From the NCBI GenBank assembly GCA_903813345.2, contig CAIIXF020000002.1, forward strand, positions 21,094,455 through 21,158,454: a DNA stretch of 64,000 bases. Reading direction: 5' to 3'. Source of the stretch: Owenia fusiformis. Its lineage: Eukaryota > Annelida > Polychaeta > Sabellida > Oweniidae. A program made the position numbers and the translations under genes. The notes beneath the pieces were generated by a model, which saw only the letters and a program-made list of their open reading frames with translations, was not told the origin of the DNA and did not search any database. The first letter of the stretch is position 1, and each line of letters begins with the position of its first letter. Below are positions 23,917 through 34,879 of the stretch, piece by piece.

Positions 23917-24832
23917 CAGGGTGTTCAAAAAAACCGCAACCCAAAGAAATCGCTATATCTTGGAAAATTCTTATCCAATTGTGTTCATATTTTCAGGAAA
24001 GAAAGAAGAGACTGTGTATGTATAGCTCCTCTTGTTAGTTAGTTGTAAAACATGATGTCTTGTACACCTGCTCAAAAGGCAGTCGTACAAGGAAAATATG
24101 AAGAACGCGAATGGAAAATCACTATATCTTGGAGAATACTGATTCACTTATGTTCATTTTTTCAGGAAAAGAAAGAAGATATTGTGTATGTATAGCTTCT
24201 GTTGTTAGTAAGTTGTAAAACATGATGCATTGGACACCTGCCCAAAAGACAATTGTTCTAGGAAAATACGAAAAACGCAGTCAGATGTGACTGCCACAGC
24301 AATGAAACCTAACAACTTTCAAACCATAGTGTTTTGGCACTTCATATTTGGCATAAGTTTTCCTTATTCAATGTGTGGTGAATTTGTGGAGTTTCATCAA
24401 AATCATTTCATGGACTTTACAGTCATGGTCAAAATGCCTTCTGAAGTCTGCTGGAACCAGGGTGTTTGACTGCGATTTGAAAGCATTTCAACCATAACTG
24501 TAAAGTCCCTGAAGTGATTTTAATTTCACTTTACATATCTACCATACAGTGAATGACGATGATTTGTGCCAAATCTAAAGAGCCAAAACACTATGGCTAG
24601 GAAGTTATTTAGTTTTTTTTCGGTTGCAGTCAGCCCTGACTGGGTTTTTCGTATTTTCCTAGTACAACTGTCTTTTGAGCAGGTGTCCAATGCATCATGT
24701 TTTACAACTAACCAACTACATGAGCTATACATACACAGTCTTTTCTTTCTTTCCTGAAAAAATGAACATAATTGAACTAGTATTTTTCAAGATATAGCAA
24801 TTTCTTTGGGTTGCGTTTTTTTGAACACCCTG
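23917..24832. mobile_element. Mariner-like foldback element, 916 bp
   Basis: The ends cagggtgttcaaaaaaaccg (left) and the reverse complement of the right end (cagggtgttcaaaaaaacgc) are inverted copies flanked by TA (23915-23916 and 24833-24834). The start of a transposase-like frame (TPAQKAVVQGKYEER; TPAQKTIVLGKYEKR) appears twice on the plus strand, near 24060 and 24235, and once on the minus strand near 24690. It is a composite of repeated transposase N-termini without the catalytic part. Non-autonomous. Confidence 0.8.
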
Positions 24833-25946
24833 TATAACACCTTGTATTGTGTGGATACCCATTTCGTAATCAGTCGATTAGTTTATATCACTACAGAATA
24901 AAATATAGATGGACTCAAAATGCATCTCTATGGACAGAAGGATGAAAAGCCTTAGCTGTCCGAACCTCCTTTGTTTACATTTGCAAAAAATGTGAAAAAA
25001 TAGAAAAGTTGTCACAACGTTTTGAAACTTATCGAAACCAATGTCACTTGTTGGCGTCGGGTATTTTCACACCCGGTGATCGTGAAAATGGGACGGAGGG
25101 GGGGGGGAGCAAGCAATTTCTGGTAGAAAAATGAACAAATCTGCAAAAATTATTTTTTCAAGAAAAGGTTTATGATTTAATTGCTAAACGAATAGGCGCA
25201 TGGTATGGTAAAATATGTCACGTATTCTACAAATTTTTTTTAGCCGATTCTCTTCTTAGGTATAAGATCTATTAAAAAAGGCGCAACGCCACCAACGTGC
25301 AAAAGTCAATGTTTTTGCTTTAAATCAAGCATCAACGGTCTACACAACCTGCAATAAATATTTGTAAGTGACATTATCATCATATAATTAATGACCTTAA
25401 TGACTTTACAAAATACGTTCCCATACGTTGTATAAAAAATAATCTAAAATAATTAAAATGGGACGGAGGGGGGGGGGGGAGGGGACGGAGGGGGGGGAGC
25501 AAAATGTCTATACGACATGATGAGAGATGTTACTTCACTTTATATCCAAATTTTCCCATTTTCTCCTCAATTACAATGGGTTAGAAATTGATAACAAGTT
25601 GTATTCGTAGTTAGAAAATATTAACATACATTGACAATGCATTTGTATTTCTTCAAAATAGAGAATCTTGAGCATGCAAAAACATTGATATCAGAACGAT
25701 TTGAGCCTGTCCCAGTGGAAACCGGATGAGATACGGCTTACTGATTTAATAAGCACACAAAACAATTTTCAAATAATTAACAAATTTTTATTTCATTTTC
25801 AAAAAATGACTTGTTACGCTTCTTTGGCGTAATAGGGGTTGCACCCATGGCATGAATGATGCACATTCACTGGGAACCTTCCTAGCAGACTATTAAGTGT
25901 AAATTCTCTAGTCAGATCGGCTGATGGAACATGTTTTTTTGGCATT

Positions 25947-26060
25947 GCCAGTTGGCCGAGCAGTCTACAGCGCCAGAATCTCAGCTAGACAAAGACGTCA
26001 TGACCATCAGGTCGTGAGTTGGAGACGCGTGAGCTTCTTGTATTTATTCAATTCTGCATA
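25947..26060 (+). mobile_element. tRNA-Leu-like SINE
   Basis: An A-box-like ttggccgagcagtcta, then gcgcc-like and B-box-like ggtcgtgagttggagac segments, follow the order of a tRNA-Leu gene. A non-tRNA tail (cttgtatttattcaattctg) follows. Mismatches in the B box and the absence of a foldable anticodon arm make a working tRNA unlikely. A second copy lies at 17905. Confidence 0.6.
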
Positions 26061-26079
26061 ATTAAAATATATCGCATAA

Positions 26080-27690
26080 TTTTATTTATTTATTTATTTA
26101 GCCTCCAATACTGAAGAATAGTTTGACAATTAAAACAATCTTACACTATACCTTATGCTAATTATACAATTACAATATCATGAATTATACATGTATACAT
26201 GGGCAAAATTTAGACCCAAAATAACAATGGATACATTGGTAAATCAGCTAAAAAATCTTCTTTGGTACATAATTGAGACACTCTTACATGAAATAATCAA
26301 AACATTATCCCAATTTTTCATTGGAAACTCCATGCCTAAAATAATGTTATATAATACCTCACATGAAAGTTTCTTAAATGCAGGATTTTCAATCATAATC
26401 TTTCTGATATCAACATAATTATCACAACCCATAATAAAATGATAAAGATCCTCTAATGAGTTATTATTGCATTTCTTACATTCCCTATTTTCTCTAGGTA
26501 AACCATGGTTGTTAATTTCTAAATTATGTATACCACCATGATACCACATAGCAACTTAATCATCATATTACATTTTTGCTTAAGTTCAGGATGTTTAAGT
26601 CCTAAGTAATACCAGATAGAAGGAATGTCAACATGCAACTGTACATTTCTAAAATCTTGAAGTTGAATACTCATTGATAAAGATTGTCTCCAACTATTAA
26701 ATTCAAAATCCCTAACATTGTTCTTACATATTTTTTTCCAAAGAAACTTTGACATATTTATACAAACATTGTACATGAAGCTCACAACATTGTCCAACAA
26801 TTAATATTTATTTAAAATAGTAATATACTCTTTAGTAATACCACCTGCTTGATGATTCACTAAACATTCAAACACTCTAAATATAAAAATGTTTCTATAA
26901 ATATTACTGGCACCCAAGGACAATATGTTGAAACAGAACATTAGCTTACATAGCTCAATATTATATAATATTCCTCTCCACCCCAATAATGCCAAGCATG
27001 CATCATTTGGTGTATTCTGAGGTAAATTCTGAATAGATTTACACATGTGTTTATGAGTTTTTTCATAGAGTTCAACCTCCTGCTTATTAAAAGATCTAAC
27101 TTCTGCTCCATATAGCATTTTAGGTATCATTACAGATTGGTAAACCTTAGAAAGTATTAGGGGGTTTAAACCATCATTCCTCATTCTGGCTCCTACACAT
27201 GCATAAAAATTACATCTTGCATCACTTATTGTAGCATTAACATTCCTCAACTTATCAGAATTATTATTTGCATAAACATTAACACCAAGATGCTTATATG
27301 AATTCTCCTCATTAATTACAAGGTTTTCAATGTTTTGTAATGTTGGTACCTTCAGAGTGTTGTCTTTTCTTTTTCTGACTTTTTGTCTCTCCAAAAACCA
27401 TAATTGCGCTCTTGGAAGCATTAAATTGAAATCGCCACTTATTGGCATAATTATTAGCAAGTTTTAATTGATCAATTAATTTACTCTTGTGTATAGCTAG
27501 AATTGCTAGATCATCAGTATAACACACACAACTCACATTTAATGATCCAACTTTACATGAGTTATTATTTGCAAGCAAGTTAATAAGTGGATTTATAAAT
27601 AAAAGGTACAAAAACATGGAGATCTTTCCACCTTGTTTTAAACCCTGTCTATTAACAAACCATTCAGAAGTAGATTGTTACTTCGCTGTG
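26080..27690 (-). pseudogene. Degenerate non-LTR retrotransposon reverse transcriptase
   Basis: Minus-strand frames read in order as the second half of a non-LTR ORF2. They contain RQGLKQGGKISMFLYLLFIN (equivalent to the GxxQGxxLSP block), then CVCYTDDLAILA, where YTDD replaces the usual Y/FADD catalytic site. Next come the YKHLGV and YGAEV blocks, and a terminal CKKC-HFIMGC motif. There is a frameshift near 27350-27450, an in-frame stop near 26801 and another frameshift near 26540. The 5' part is missing. The 3' tail is (AAAT)n on the minus strand (26080-26100). Inactive copy nested in the TIR element at 25068-28390. Confidence 0.85.
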
Positions 27691-28552
27691 AATAACTTAC
27701 ATTTTCGCTGAAACTTACATGTCCAAAGTGTGATGTGCTGTGGTGTATGATATGCCTACAAATCAGCAAGTAAAAACGTTAAGACAGGTAAACATTTATA
27801 GATAAACAGTCTCCTGGAATATTTTGCCAACCTTAATTTGACCCCTCTCACTAAACCTAACAAGTACAACATGTTATCAATTCCTGACCCTTTGTAATTG
27901 AGGAGATAATGGGAAAATCTGGATATAAAGTATCAAGTAACATCTCATATCATATCTTATAGACATATTGCTCCCCCCCCTCCGTCCCCTCCCCCTCCGT
28001 CCCATTTTAATTATTTTCGATTATTTTTTATACAACGTATGGAAACATATTTTGTAAAGTCATTAAGGTCATTAATTTTATGATGATAATGTCACTTACA
28101 AATATTTATTGCAGGTTGTGTAGACCGTTGATGCTTGATTTAAAGCAAAAACATTGACTTTTGCACGTTGGTGGCGTTGCGCCTTTTTTAATAGATCTTA
28201 TACCTAAGAAGAGAATCGGCTAAAAAAAATTCGTAGAATACGTGACATATTTTACCATACCATGCGCCTATTCGTTTAGCAATTAAATCATAAACCTTTT
28301 CTTGAAAAAATAATTTTTGCAGATTTGTTCATTTTTCTACCAGAAATTGCTTGCTCCCCCTCCGTCCCATTTTCACGATCACCGGGTGTGATTTTAGTCC
28401 TACACGAACTTATAGCAGATTGATGTCGTTTATTTTATCTACTTTGGAGAGTACGATTTCAACAGTTTGGGACACCCCAAAACTCATATATAGCAACCGA
28501 AGATGGCTGATCGAAGTTCCGATCATTCTTACTTGTTAGAATTATGGTTCAG

Positions 28553-28606
28553 GGTTAGGTTAGGTTTGGTTAGGCTAGGTGGGGGCTATGTCAGGGTTAG
28601 GTTGAT
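28553..28606 (+). repeat. Short degenerate telomere-like GGTTAG stretch
   Basis: Several degenerate GGTTAG/GGTTAGG words in about 50 bp (gggttaggttaggtttggtt). This may be an interstitial telomere-like motif or simply a G/T-rich stretch. Confidence 0.35.
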
Positions 28607-28609
28607 GAA

Positions 28610-29360
28610 GAGGAGGGAAAACCCCATGATTCAATTGATGACATACGATTTCCTCCTTTGCGCACCTCCTTTCCCGGAAGTACGTATATTTATACTTCCC
28701 TCCATTTTGGTTTTCAAATTGACCTAGTTTTAAACCAATCAACGATCGACTCACTAAACCAATCAGCGACGATGTCATCTCAATACAGATTTACATTGTA
28801 AGCGTATGTCATCTTTGAACCCTGGTGTTTCTTCCCCTCTTGGTTGATGTTTCCATGCCAGATGATCATCCATTCTGTCACGAACAAGTGTCGTCCTTGT
28901 AAGCAGGTGGGACAAATGAGTATGGAATTTTGCTTCCTTAAAGAATACTGGTTGATTGAAAACAATTGGCAAAGATAACAAAACAAGCTCTAAGGTTGTT
29001 AATTAATTTCTTTAAATAGCAAAAATCGATAGAGACCCTTGGCTTCAGACACTGACTTCGACTAGTTTACATTTGCATCTTAGACTCGCTTTTAAAATTG
29101 TTGATGTAATGAATTTAAAAGCACGCGGCTTTTATCATCCATTCCACAACGTGACAAAGTATTAACGTTAGTATATACCTAGTTAGAAAGGCCTTTGGCA
29201 TATTGACGCCTTTGGGATACAACTTATCTAAAATCGTCACATCTTTTTCTTGAAGTTGCCTATATATCATGAGGGGAAATAATCGACACGTTATGCAAGC
29301 AAAAGTAAAATATCTAATCGGCTTTGATATGTCAGTGTACAGGGTGAGAAAAATTCAAGT
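28610..29360. other. Intergenic, no gene recognised
   Basis: It contains the inverted counterpart (28765-28860) of the dispersed repeat at about 6105-6190. No conserved coding segment was seen. Confidence 0.45.
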
Positions 29361-29361
29361 T

Positions 29362-29575
29362 CTGTATATACAAGGGAAGATCACTATATTCTGATTAAAA
29401 TGCTCTAATTTTGTGATTTTTTCACCTATCATTCTTCTCATTTTTTCAGATCATATAGATTTTGTAATGTGCAATTACAGACATGTTCTGAAAATATGAG
29501 AGGGATGTGTGAAAAAATCCCCAAAATTAGAACATTTTTATCAGAACATATGGATCGCCCATTGTATATATTTAA
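29362..29575. mobile_element. Small palindromic MITE
   Basis: tacaagggaagatcactata and downstream ctgattaaaatgctctaatt pair with the mirrored segment ending cagaacatatggatcgccca and ttgtata. The whole ~210-bp segment folds back on itself. Flanks are TA-rich, so a TA target duplication cannot be told apart from background. Confidence 0.55.
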
Positions 29576-30106
29576 ATTGCTTCAAATATAACTTATTCAA
29601 TTATTCAAGTAAAATACAGAAAATATTATTTCCCGGGAATTTTGTATTTTACAAGTCAATAGTCGAATGAATCCTTCAAGGGCACATCACTTTTCCCACT
29701 TTTCTACTGTGCCCACTATTACAAAGGTCAGTTCCTTTGTTATTTACTCATCTTTCAAATAATAGAGTTATCAGCGAGAAACTTTGCATCACGGTACACC
29801 ACTTCACTTTTCGTTTTCGAACGAAGAGAGTGGCCCTACTCAGATATAGTTGGGTCCACGCCTAGAACTGTTTATGGAATATATTTGTCACAATTTTAAT
29901 GCGATCTTCATTTCAAAACAAAGTGATTTAATTGGGAGAACCAAAAATATCGAAATCGACATCTTAGCTTTCGCCATTTTGAAAGAGAAAGTAACGGCTG
30001 TTACCGTATCCTGGCCCCGAGCGGTGAGGTTTCAGACGTCTGAAAGATATATATACGTCTGCGTCTGAGATATATATCCCAGAAAGTACAACTTCAAATA
30101 AATGAA

Positions 30107-33100
30107 ATGGCAAACGTTTTTAAAATTATGCTGCTTGGAAGTTTCACCTCATCAGTTAGCTCCTGTGCAAGCCCATTTGGGGGAGACCACTGCCGATGTA
30201 AGTAAACATATCGCTTAAAATGACATCTGAAAAACATTGTTCCTTATATGGTTAATATATTTAATCAGAAAGATACATTTACTGATTTCTTAATCATTAC
30301 AACAAAAATTGATTTAATTGATTTGGATCGTTTCCAAGCACGTCTGGTCTCTTGGTACTAGAATTAAAATAATATTTAAATTCTCAATATGTGTTAACTT
30401 AAAATCTCTTATAATTTTCGTAATATTACTAAACAAATACATTACGGGATAATATATAAAAACATATTCGTTTTCAGAAAAACTAGTTTTTTGTTCAGAC
30501 ATTTGCATTGAAATATGGATACAACTTTGACTGACGTTATTGGTTGGACCAAATGTGCGGTCTCACATACAAATTAAAATTTACAAAACATTCTATAAAA
30601 ATGCATTTTTGCAAGAATACGAGGCCAGAAAGGGTATATTTAAAGGTTCTGTGTGGAATATTGTGAACTAGCCCGATTCTGTCGATATAGGCCGACCTTT
30701 GGTTACACGTCGACATCCTGCATGACTCGCTCTTCCTCCAAAGCTACGAAATAAAATTAATATTATGTTCACTCTTTGCAGACAGATCGCTTAAAATTAC
30801 AATCGCATGATTCGAGACTGGAGAATTAGCAGGAAACTAGATACATTTTGTCACCCATGAAGCAATTTTTTACTGCTGAATAAAGAGTCTTTGAAAGTCA
30901 CAATTAGTTTTATAAGTATGAGAATAACATTATCTTCTGATGTTTCAAGGAATCTTGTTTGAAAATTGATGGCCGTGATTGAAAATACGATGTCAAGACA
31001 AAACCGCAATGGTTTTGTGAGTCTCGCACCATGCGATTGTAATTTTATATGATCTCTCTCACAGAGTGAAGTTATTATTCTGACTTTTTGTCGGTATTCT
31101 TCAACTCTTCTTCCAACCATTTCAACTTCAGCCATAAGATACATTTTCTCAACCATGATTGGCACAAATGTTTTGTTGGTATTCTTCAACTTTTCTATCA
31201 ACCATTTCAACTTCAGCCATAAGATACATTGTCTCAACCATGATTGACGCACATGTTTTGTCGGTATTCTTCAACTCTTCTTCCAACCATTTCAACTTCA
31301 GCCATAAGATACATTTTCTCAACCATGATTGGCACAAATGTTTTGTTGGTATTCTTCAACTTTTCTATCAACCATTTCAACTTCAGCCATAAGATACATT
31401 GTCTCAACCATGATTGACGCACATGTTTTGTCGGTATTCTTAAACTCTTCTTCCAACCATTTCAACTTCAGCTATTAGGTACATTGTCTCAACCATGATT
31501 GACGCACATGTTTTGTCGGTATTCTTCAACTCTTCTTCCAACCATTTCAACTTCAGCCATAAGATACATTGTCTCAACCATGATTGACGCACATGTTTTG
31601 TCGGTATTCTTCAACTCTTCTTCCAACCATTTCAACTTCAGCCATAAGATACATTGTCTCAACCAAGATTGGCACAAATGTTTTGTCGGTATTCTACAAC
31701 TCTCCATCCCATCATTTCAACTTCAGCCATAAGATACATTGTTTCAACCATGATTGACGCACATGTTTTCGCCATTTCAGATGAGTATAAGGTTTATAAA
31801 AGCAGTGACCTCGAAAGAAACATGGCAATTAATAAGTGTTCTTTAGAATGTGGTGGTGTCTTAGCCAAAATAGACAACGCAGTAGACAGTGCAATCCTGA
31901 AGGATGTTTTTGACTCAAACAGGTTTGATACATATCAAATAGACTACCTCTTTATTTAATATGTGAACATTGGTAGGGGGTTCTTGTCATTTTAAAACGG
32001 ATAAATGGTTGCGAAGATATTGCAAAAAAATCTTAATTTTTTTCTGAAAATATACGGAGATGCGTTTTGTATATAATAATTGTAATCGCATCATTTGAGG
32101 TTGTCCGGTCTCAACTCAGAAGTGACCGAATCCCCTACACTGGTCTGTACGGAAAACGATTCACTTTTTATCAAAAGCATACCAAATTGTAATTTTGCCA
32201 AATGAGGTCAGAGATTAAAGGTACAAGGTTGAAGGTTGTCTGAAAAACGCTTGATATTCCTATTTCACAAATCTTTTTTATTCACACAACATAAATAAAT
32301 CCTTTGGATAAATGCCTGGATAAATGTTGCAGTATGGGTCTTAGAAGTGTCTGGATTGGTGCAAAAAGGACATCGGGAAGCAGCTGGGGCGAATGGTATA
32401 ACGATGGATCCCCATTAACTTGGACCAATTGGGAAACTCCCCCTGATAGCAAAGACTATGTTTATGTGAAGGCAGGCAGTATGGCGTGGAATACTGCTGG
32501 ATCTACTTTTGAGACTGGTGGTGTGGCCTGTATGATAGGTAAAGATGGTACTAACGCTAGATTTCATGTTTGAAACTGACCCCATAGCGGACAATCACCC
32601 ATAGCAAACAAAATCTAGAAAACATGATATACAAATAATAAAAAAATGTAAAGAATACTAAAATCACAAATGAAAATTATCTGCAAATGATACATCCATT
32701 TCATGGAGCAGGTTCCTTTCTTTGAAAAAAGGAAACATCTCAGTTAAAAATAAATTGCGAGATTCTTTTGGTTTAGTATTTTCACTTCGGAAAAAAGCTT
32801 GACCCCCACATCGGACAAATCTGCCGATCTCATCGTATGAGTGCAGTTTTAGAAGAAGAATTTTGTCATATACATTTTAACTAATGCTTTATATTTAGTT
32901 GAAATGTTAGATTTCGGAACGGTTTGAAATGTAGATAGAACTGTGCATTTCTTCAATACAAAAAATCTGCTGGCATCATTTTTATTTTTGCAGTTCATGA
33001 AATAACGACAGCAGTACCATCAACAGCAGCAACGACAACAGCCGAACGGCTTTGCAAAGCACAGCAGTTTGGAACGATGACATATAGTTTAAAGATTGAG

Positions 33101-33319
33101 AACAAAGCAGTGAATAATCTCGCAAATGTCATTGGTGGAGAATTCACAACTAGGTCAAAATTAGAATGTGCAACAAAATGTTTTGGGGTCGCAAATTCTA
33201 CATGTCGAGCCTTTTTATTCAACAAATCCGACAAAAAGTGTGCATTGCTAGAGTCGACGATTCCATTGAGTAATTTTGTTGTTGGTATCGATGATGTTTC
33301 TTACTATGAAGTTGATTAA
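30107..33319 (+). CDS. Secreted C-type-lectin-like/PAN domain protein, gene 2 (four coding exons)
   Basis: Exons 30107-30197, 31781-31922, 32333-32538 and 32994-33319 join in matching phase to about 254 aa. The first three have the same lengths (91, 142, 206 nt) and phases as gene 1. Exon 1 gives a signal peptide (IMLLGSFTSSVSSC). Exons 2-3 give the lectin-like fold (SVWIGAKRTSG, WYNDGSPLTWTNW, VACMIG), again without visible EPN/WND calcium motifs. Exon 4 has a short Thr/Ala linker in place of the TTVQTTEP stalk, then a PAN/apple domain (ECATKCFGVANSTCRAF, CALLEST). It is a tandem duplicate of gene 1, and the shorter stalk is the main difference. The exon 3 acceptor (ttgcag at 32332) has a weak pyrimidine tract. 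ATG 30107 aligns with gene 1; an overlapping out-of-frame ATG lies at 30102. Function outside the cell is inferred from domains. Confidence 0.82.
30198..31085. other. Intron 1 of lectin-PAN gene 2, no feature recognised
   Basis: AT-rich intron sequence leading into the 85-bp array. No coding or RNA signal was seen. Confidence 0.45.
31087..31775. repeat. 85-bp minisatellite next to an exon
   Basis: The word tgattg(a/g)c recurs at 31157, 31242, 31327, 31412, 31497, 31582, 31667 and 31752: eight units with an exact 85-bp period. Two unit types alternate at first (ggcacaaatgttttgttgg and gacgcacatgttttgtcgg), so a 170-bp dimer was also duplicated. The array ends a few bases before the exon 2 acceptor at 31780. 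Each unit contains accatttcaacttcag, which looks like a 3' splice site. Confidence 0.93.
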
Positions 33320-34380
33320 TGTTTCCAAACCAAGTGTACCATTTCATGCAATGAGTAAATTAAACTCACTAAATGAACAATTCCATAGGGACATATGGCC
33401 ATGGATTAACTGATGATTTCGTTTGTGTCGGTGATACTACGAGCGGCATTGACCTGCCCAAGTAATTCATGTAGGACTAAAACAATAAATAATGTCGCCA
33501 ACATTGGTAATTCAACAATATTAAGAGGTTTCGACGACTTTTTCCACCATTTTCACGCTCTACCGAATATCGTCTTTTTACACATGGACTATGTAGTCTA
33601 TTTTAAAGAATATACAGATGTAATAAAGAAGAGTCCATTCTTTTGCAATTGTTTTCTATAAAGAATTGACACTTGGCAAGCTACCAGTGTTGTACAAATG
33701 ATGATTAACTGTCACATGCAGTGCACTAAAGCTGAACTAATTACTCGCTATTTACTCATTCAATAGTTGAATAGTAAACACAAAAGAAATCAAACTTTAA
33801 ACTGTAGCTGGCCTTCAGCTGGCCGTTCATTAATTTGTCATTCCACACTCTGCCCACCATCATGAATTTGAAAAACAAATTTGACATTTTCATTATTCTT
33901 TCGCTTGCAAAAAGTTTAAAGAAAGAATCAGATCTAGCGAGTAGGCCAACAAAAAATCGTTTCAATTTTAAAATATTTCTGGCTCTTGTCATGTCTTTTT
34001 TCTTAAAATCCCCAGAGTCCACACTTTATTTCAGGAAAACTTAAGATTTTTACAATAATGTATTATTTTTCTGTAAGAATGGTTACCATTCTTATCATTT
34101 GGGAGAATTTAGACATTTTCACTCATTTTTGCACTTAGAATCCATAATAACTTCACCAATTTATAGCATGTCGAGAATCGTTTGGGAGATATTGTATTTG
34201 AGATTGTAATAAATAGATTGGTAGGTCAATTGTACATGCTGCTTGTCATTTTTTCACCCCTATAGATCTGATTCTGCCTTTAAGTTGTTTCAGCTTTTTT
34301 GAACCATACCAATATTTCACTAAAATATTATGTATATTATTTGTATTGGTCTCCATGAAATTAGCAATTAAAAATATCAC
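33320..34380. other. Lectin-PAN gene 2 3' flank and intergenic
   Basis: The likely poly(A) signal is AATAAA at 33484-33489. The rest is AT-rich with no recognised gene. Confidence 0.5.
33484..33489 (+). terminator. Candidate poly(A) signal, lectin-PAN gene 2
   Basis: The canonical AATAAA hexamer lies 165 nt after the stop codon. No cleavage site can be confirmed from sequence. Confidence 0.5.
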
Positions 34381-34424
34381 GCCATTTGGTGGATGCAGCT
34401 TTTTGGGACGTAGCAGTAAATAGA

Positions 34425-34565
34425 GATTATCCTATGAGGTTCAGGATATTGGGATTATCCCGAGGCAAATATACTATATCTGCCTGAGGGCCGTAGGTCC
34501 CGAGGGTAGATATATTATATTGGCCAAGGGTTGAAGGATACCTTCAATGCTTCGACCTGTTTGTC
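34425..34565. repeat. Imperfect palindrome with GAG-CGTAG-CGAG loop
   Basis: ggattatcccgaggcaaata and the complementary ccaagggttgaaggat side flank a centre gagggccgtaggtcccgagg. The architecture is the same as the foldbacks in intron 1 of lectin-PAN gene 1. Confidence 0.5.
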
Positions 34566-34632
34566 CTTGTTTCTTCCCCACACTGGTCAGCTCCTGAAAC
34601 AATATTCTGCATTGGATACTCCACAACAGTAA

Positions 34633-34877
34633 GGAGGATTGGAAGACATTCAAACTCGATTCTCCGTTGCCTGGCGGAAATTAACTTGGTAACGATATTA
34701 CCCATATTTTGAAGACTCGAACTACCATTGAAGCATGAATATTACCATAATATTCGTAATGTCCATCTTTTAACGAAATATTTGGTCAAAAGAGAACCTT
34801 GTAGAAATGTGTTTATTAAATTGTACCCCGCCAGGCAGCGGAAGATCGAGTTTGAATAATGGCTGCCAATCCTCCCA
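34633..34877. mobile_element. Small TIR element (MITE candidate)
   Basis: ggaggattggaagacattca with ctcgattctccgttgcctgg on the left is mirrored on the right (the reverse complement reads ggaggattggcagccattat with ctcgatcttccgctgcctgg). The arms are about 50 bp. Similar words (cacaacagtaa and cacgacagtaa) flank the two sides but are not directly adjacent on the right, so a target duplication is unproven. Confidence 0.55.
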
Positions 34878-34879
34878 GC

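Larger units (their letters stand above)
25068..28390. mobile_element. 3.3-kb TIR element with ~530-560-bp arms and 5-bp target duplication ATTTT
   Basis: The left arm (25068 to about 25625) and right arm (about 27860-28390) are inverted copies, from cacacccggtgatcgtgaaa inward through G-rich tracts (gggacggagggggg) to aattgataaca. ATTTT flanks both sides (25063-25067 and 28391-28395). The centre holds no DNA transposase. It contains a tRNA-derived SINE and a decayed non-LTR reverse transcriptase, both probably later insertions. A diverged solo arm of the same family lies at 10083-10470. Confidence 0.85.

Noticed and set aside
25947-26035. Possible functional tRNA-Leu gene
   Set aside because: Boxes are mismatched, no clear anticodon arm, and a non-tRNA tail is shared with another copy, so it is a SINE.
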